Shown here piece after piece: positions 6,534 through 9,706 of a stretch of DNA of 9,706 bases. The position numbers and the translations under genes were made by a program. This stretch comes from Nitrospinaceae bacterium (lineage in GTDB: Bacteria; Nitrospinota; Nitrospinia; Nitrospinales; VA-1). The stretch spans positions 1-9,706 of the forward strand of contig DUAA01000290.1 in assembly GCA_012961055.1 (NCBI GenBank), given 5' to 3'. How positions within the stretch are numbered: the stretch's first letter is position 1; every line of letters begins with the position of its first letter. The notes below the pieces were generated by a model that saw nothing but the letters and a program-made list of their open reading frames with translations, had not been told where the DNA came from and did no database searches.

Positions 6534-7627
6534 TCATAAATTATACCGGGAGGGAGAGAATTCTGGAATCGCGTCAACCCCTGTATCCCTGATTAACGCA
6601 GATATATAATCCGCTTGGTTTGGAGTCAATAAAATCCCGTTACGATAATGACCGGAGGAGTAAAACAGGTTGTCATATCTTTGACTCTCTCCCATGATAG
6701 GCATAAGGTCCTCAGCAGCAGGACGCAAACCTGTCCAGGATTCGATCAAGGGAGCTGTTTTAAGGTGAGGGAGAATTTCAGCAGCTTTGGCAATAAGCAG
6801 ATCAATTACACCTTCCTCAATAGAGGGATCAAACCCCCTGTCTTCCATTGTTGAGCCAATTACGAATCCGTTCCCTTCCCGCCAAGGCGCAATGTATGTC
6901 ATCTTGCCATGCAGGGTATAGTCCATAAAATGATCATCTAACTGCACCCTGCACATTTGCCCTTTGATAGGCTTCAAGGGGATAGAAACCCCCAAAACAC
7001 GGGCCAATTGCGGGGACCAACTTCCCGATGCCAGAACAAACTGCCCGCCATGGATTTGTCTCGAGTCTGCAACTGCTGCAGTAATGACTGACCCCTTAAG
7101 GATAAAGCCAGAAACATTTGCTTCAAGAACACGATTCCCTAAGTTTTTAGAAGCCTTCATGAGCGCATCATGCATTTGCCGGTTGTTGACTTGCCCCTCA
7201 CCTACCCACATCACCTCACCACAGTCTTCTGACAGATAGGGTGCTTTCTGCCGCACTTTATCCACACTCCAAATTTCATGCGGGATATCTTCACACGCAA
7301 AAAACTGCTTTCTTTCTTCCCAGGTTTCCCGGTAATTGGAAAAAGGCATTAAAGAACCTTCCCTTGAAAAATGGACAGGAACCCCACTGACGGAAACCAA
7401 TTCTTCGAGGAATTGCGAAAACTTATTTAGCGATTCCCGGCAAAACTTAAAGAACCTGTCCGCCTTGTCACACTCGCAAAATGGTGCAAGCATACCTGCT
7501 GCAGCACGGGACGCCTGAAGTGAGTTGACAGGATCCCCCAACACCGCAATCTTCAATTGGGGGGCATCCTGCTTAAGGCGGAAAGCAATACTATGGCCAT
7601 CACAATATCAAAGTTACTATTATCCAT
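6534..7627 (-). pseudogene. thiO: Glycine oxidase-like FAD oxidoreductase (ThiO family), broken at the FAD-binding loop
   Basis: The last 340 codons (from the TTG at 7556) are an intact DAO-family oxidoreductase: ASRAAAGMLAP (15-25), GEGQVNNRQM (119-128), LASGSW (175-180), KGQMCRV (198-204), WTGLRPAAED (274-283) and GHYRNGILLTP (302-312). This fits ThiO, which oxidises glycine to iminoglycine for the thiamine thiazole. The frame stays open upstream of the TTG and encodes GHSIAFRLKQDAPQ, the normal first helix, but has no start codon. In another frame, AGGGA plus a 6-base spacer precedes an ATG at 7627 followed by MDNSNFDIV, the expected first strand. Between the strand and the helix, the bases for the GxGxxG loop are missing and the frame shifts. 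A deletion of about 19 bases (16 or 22 also fit) explains this. It is first in the thiO-bioA-queD-like run. Confidence 0.85.
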
Positions 7628-7669
7628 AAACTGTCCCTTAAACCTAACCTCACTAAAATATATACCTGA

Positions 7670-7698
7670 CTTATAGAAGCAAGCCTCTTTCACTTCAA
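7670..7698 (-). promoter_or_regulatory. Sigma-70-type promoter for thiO-bioA
   Basis: On the minus strand, TTGAAG (7693-7698) and TATAAG (7670-7675) are separated by exactly 17 bases. The start of transcription should fall near 7663, leaving a leader of about 36 bases before the ATG at 7627. That is too short for a TPP riboswitch, and none is seen. The spacing and 5/6 match of the -10 box make this the best promoter in the window. Confidence 0.6.
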
Positions 7699-7726
7699 AC
7701 CCAATTATGATATTTTAGAAACCTAA

Positions 7727-8434
7727 ATGGCAAATGAAATAATCCAACTTAAACCACACGGTTCTTCACAAAAAATAATTATGAATGAAAATACAGAAAC
7801 AAGTCATGACAATATAGAAGACTCAATCCATGAAAATGGCGGGCAACGCGTTGACCCCATTCTTGTGCACCTTGATGTAGGAGATGCAGAGGTCGACAAG
7901 GGAAATATTCGAAAAAGATTCATGGATACCTGGGAATACGAAAATGGCGATAGTTTAAATGATGAAGAACAATACCTGACCACTGTTGCGTGTTTCATAT
8001 ACAACGCCCACATTGTGTTGGATGAAGGCAATGTAAGAATGGAAAAAGCACGAATAATGATCGTTTCAGCGCTTACCCAATGGAAAAAAGAAGAACGCAA
8101 CAAAATGATAGAAAAGGAAAAAGCTTCAGATAATCCGTTCAAAGCGTTTGTCGAAAATCATCAACCGCAAGTAGATGACGTCCATACCTGGAGACACTTT
8201 CTTCTGGAACATAAAACGGTCAATGATAAAAACTGGGTTTATAAAATGAAGAAATGCTGGTTTTCCGAGTTTTTCATACGCTTTGGCAGAACCGATTATA
8301 TTAAGACCGCCTGTGGGTTTGATCAAATTCCCTGGGAAGCCAGAAAGGACTACATCGATTTAAAGTTAAGCAACTTGTTCGCGCAGTTGGGCTCTGTTTG
8401 CCAATTCGACTATAAACCGGCCAAAGATAAATAG
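7727..8434 (+). CDS. Unknown protein with Cys-containing C-terminal domain (distantly ATC-hydrolase-like)
   Basis: A 235-residue protein without signal peptide or membrane segment. The first 60 residues are polar, probably disordered, and rich in Asn, Glu and Asp. The middle (about 60-135) looks helical and ends in a strongly charged KKEERNKMIEKEK stretch. The C-terminal 65 residues hold three spaced cysteines: Cys177 (KKCWFSEFFIRFG), Cys196 (TACGFDQIPWE) and Cys225 (LGSVCQFDYKP). The order Cys...FG...C-x2-D...C-x-F faintly recalls L-2-amino-thiazoline-4-carboxylate hydrolase-like (PF14196) proteins, but I would not transfer a function. There is no good ribosome-binding site; Met19 is another possible start. 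A TATGAT at 7706-7711 could be a -10 box but has no clear -35. It is divergent from thiO and 30 bp ahead of the glycosyltransferase frame, probably in one transcript. Confidence 0.7.
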   Translation: MANEIIQLKPHGSSQKIIMNENTETSHDNIEDSIHENGGQRVDPILVHLDVGDAEVDKGNIRKRFMDTWEYENGDSLNDEEQYLTTVACFIYNAHIVLDEGNVRMEKARIMIVSALTQWKKEERNKMIEKEKASDNPFKAFVENHQPQVDDVHTWRHFLLEHKTVNDKNWVYKMKKCWFSEFFIRFGRTDYIKTACGFDQIPWEARKDYIDLKLSNLFAQLGSVCQFDYKPAKDK

Positions 8435-8464
8435 AGTTTCTCTTTCCCAGCCTGAGAAGCCTCA

Positions 8465-9517
8465 ATCAAAAACCTTGCCTACTACATCAGTGGTCATGGA
8501 TACGGACATTACGCCCGATCCCTGCCTGTTCTAAAACAACTTGTAGTTAATTTCAAGGTACATGTAAAATCAGAACTTCCAGAATTTTTGTTCAAACAAT
8601 TTCCAGAAATTTGCTATTGGTTTCAACCTATCGATGTGGGATGCAAGCATACCAACTCATTAACAGTTGAAGCCGAAGAAACTTTCAGAAGTTTTAAAAC
8701 TTTTCAAAAGAATTCCAAAATAGAGGCGGAAAAAAGTTGGCTAATAGAAAACCAAGTTGATCTGGTTCTATCTGATATAGCCAGCATGCCACTAAAAGCA
8801 GCCCATTCCCTCAGCATCCCAACTATCCTGATAGGAAACTTCACCTGGCACGATATTTACAGCTATCTGCCAGGTGCTAAGGAGCAAAAACATTTACTAC
8901 AAGATTTAAAAGAGGAGTATGCCTGTGCCGATCTACAAATTCTGCCACAATGTCATTTCACCCAATCGCTAGCAAAAAATTCCAGAGAAGTTGGGTTCAT
9001 CGCAAAAAAAGGCCAGAATATCAGGAAAGATCTTGAACTCTATTTGGATATTCTTTTTTCAAACAAAACTCTGGTTTTTATTTATCTCGGGCAATATGGC
9101 ACCCAATCTGTGTTGTGGGAAAATCTGTCCCGACACAAAAACTGCCTATATCTGACCCGTGATCATATAAAACAGGTAATTCCAAATCTTAAATTTTTAG
9201 ATAACCGGTTCGAATTCCCTGATCTCATGGCCAGCGTAGATTTGATATGTACAAAAGGAGGTTATTCCACGTTGGGTTCAGCTTTCTCTAGTCAAAAACC
9301 TGTCATCACCTGCGAACGAAAAGATTTCTATGAGTTTAAGGCGATTCGCGAATATTTACAGAAAACCCAGACAGGCGTTATTCTTGATGATGAAGATTTT
9401 TATCAGGGTAACTGGCAGCCTGCCATCAAGACAGCCTTAAATTTAACCGTTAAGGATAAAGTTCCCCTGAATGGGGAAATCGAAATTTTAGAATCCATTT
9501 ACCAGATGCTTGAATGA
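8465..9517 (+). CDS. GT-B-like glycosyltransferase with no canonical start codon
   Basis: From an ATC at 8465 the frame encodes 350 residues, close to the length of relatives. AYYISGHGYGHYARS (5-19) is the N-terminal glycine loop of MurG-like GT-B enzymes and of the L-arabinokinase N-terminal domain. DLVLSDIAS (99-107) and ILIGNFTWHDIY (121-132) end the first domain. LVFIYLGQYG (about 183-192) opens the second, and DLICTKGGYSTLGSA (259-273) is the donor-binding loop. It probably uses a nucleotide sugar in the cytoplasm; donor and acceptor are unknown. The frame is closed by TGA at 8453, and between that and the GHGYGH motif there is no ATG, GTG or TTG. The first in-frame canonical start is a TTG at 8588, which would delete the glycine loop. 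ATC at 8465 lies exactly where relatives have ATG (ATG-K-x-x-A-Y-Y). It may be a rare start, a lost start or a sequence error. Confidence 0.8.
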   Translation: MKNLAYYISGHGYGHYARSLPVLKQLVVNFKVHVKSELPEFLFKQFPEICYWFQPIDVGCKHTNSLTVEAEETFRSFKTFQKNSKIEAEKSWLIENQVDLVLSDIASMPLKAAHSLSIPTILIGNFTWHDIYSYLPGAKEQKHLLQDLKEEYACADLQILPQCHFTQSLAKNSREVGFIAKKGQNIRKDLELYLDILFSNKTLVFIYLGQYGTQSVLWENLSRHKNCLYLTRDHIKQVIPNLKFLDNRFEFPDLMASVDLICTKGGYSTLGSAFSSQKPVITCERKDFYEFKAIREYLQKTQTGVILDDEDFYQGNWQPAIKTALNLTVKDKVPLNGEIEILESIYQMLE

Positions 9518-9576
9518 CAGCCCCCAGTATCACATTCATCATCACCAATAAAGGAAAACAATACAGAAAAGTATAA
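9514..9576 (+). CDS. 20-residue ORF overlapping the glycosyltransferase stop (ATGA)
   Basis: The ATG overlaps the TGA of the glycosyltransferase as ATGA, the usual mark of translational coupling. The peptide MTAPSITFIITNKGKQYRKV resembles the first strand of GT2-type glycosyltransferases (xSVIITxYNR..YL) but ends at TAA after 20 codons. The same frame continues open to the window edge but no longer looks like a protein and overlaps the minus-strand tail. It may be the stump of a lost following gene, or chance. Confidence 0.25.
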   Translation: MTAPSITFIITNKGKQYRKV

Positions 9577-9616
9577 ATCCTACTTCATTTATCCAAAAGA
9601 AAAGAAAGTGAGGAAC

Positions 9617-9706
9617 TCAGGGTTTCTCGGAAAGATATAATACTTTATAGGCCGCAGTCGCCCGGGAGACTCCCTTCACCAATGCCCGAACAGATAAGGT
9701 TGCTCC
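9617..9706 (-). CDS. Partial C-terminus of a minus-strand gene
   Basis: The right edge contains the last 29 codons of a minus-strand frame ending in TGA, reading GATLSVRALVKGVSRATAAY and then KVLYLSEKP. The mix of small, basic and hydrophobic residues looks like protein, and the stretch is richer in G and C than the DNA to its left. A 7-base imperfect stem (9610-9616 with 9622-9628) crosses the stop and is followed on this strand by a pyrimidine-rich run, perhaps a weak terminator. No family can be named from so short a piece. Confidence 0.45.
   Translation of the reverse strand, partial: GATLSVRALVKGVSRATAAYKVLYLSEKP

Noticed and set aside
6534..7556. thiO as an intact gene starting at the TTG at 7556
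   Set aside because: The protein would lack the whole FAD-binding first strand, loop and helix; the upstream ATG with AGGGA and MDNSNFDIV shows the true start.
7628..7663. TPP riboswitch before thiO
   Set aside because: The predicted leader is only about 36 bases and shows none of the TPP core motifs.
1..9706. A new defence, toxin-antitoxin or mobile system
   Set aside because: No nuclease, ATPase, reverse transcriptase, transposase, recombinase or paired toxin-like genes are seen; the genes are mostly metabolic, transport and sugar-transfer types.

Overview
This 9.7 kb window looks like chromosomal DNA of a Gram-negative, moderately AT-rich bacterium. I cannot place it to a genus. The gene styles (a BioA with HPCSQ near its N-terminus, a PTPS-family protein, a GHGYGH-type glycosyltransferase, a pentapeptide-repeat protein) would fit Nitrospinota or deltaproteobacteria-like marine lineages, but that is only an impression. 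I see no tRNA, rRNA, CRISPR array, transposase or phage gene.

Layout. On the left is the start of a secreted or lipoprotein gene (1-149, minus, runs off the edge), followed by a pentapeptide-repeat protein (421-1086, plus). It converges on a two-gene minus-strand unit: a KefB/YbaL-type cation:proton antiporter with TrkA domains (1833-3827) and, 12 bp downstream, a PntC/LicC-like cytidylyltransferase (1089-1820). A 76-residue unknown protein (3929-4159) lies upstream of the antiporter. About 580 bp of AT-rich DNA (4160-4738) holds no clear gene, but has a 12-bp palindrome next to a TATAAT box, a foldable segment and two doubtful small ORFs.

The centre is a minus-strand cofactor block read thiO -> bioA -> queD-like (7627 to 4739): a glycine-oxidase relative (thiamine thiazole branch), DAPA aminotransferase (biotin) and a PTPS-family protein (queuosine or folate). 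From the divergent 99-bp intergenic region, a plus-strand pair runs right: an unknown protein with a conserved-looking Cys-rich C-terminus (7727-8434) and a GT-B-like glycosyltransferase (about 8465-9517). A 20-codon ORF overlaps its stop (ATGA), and the tail of a minus-strand gene enters at the right edge.

The most notable observations are lesions or oddities in otherwise well-kept genes. (1) The thiO gene has its ribosome-binding site, ATG and first nine codons, but the segment that should encode the FAD-binding GxGxxG loop is missing, with a frame change; the rest is intact. (2) The glycosyltransferase has its GHGYGH N-terminus in an open frame that contains no ATG, GTG or TTG before that motif; an ATC codon sits where the start should be. 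(3) The QueD-like protein has Tyr at both the usual catalytic Cys and catalytic His positions while keeping the zinc histidines. I do not see convincing evidence for a wholly new multi-gene system here.
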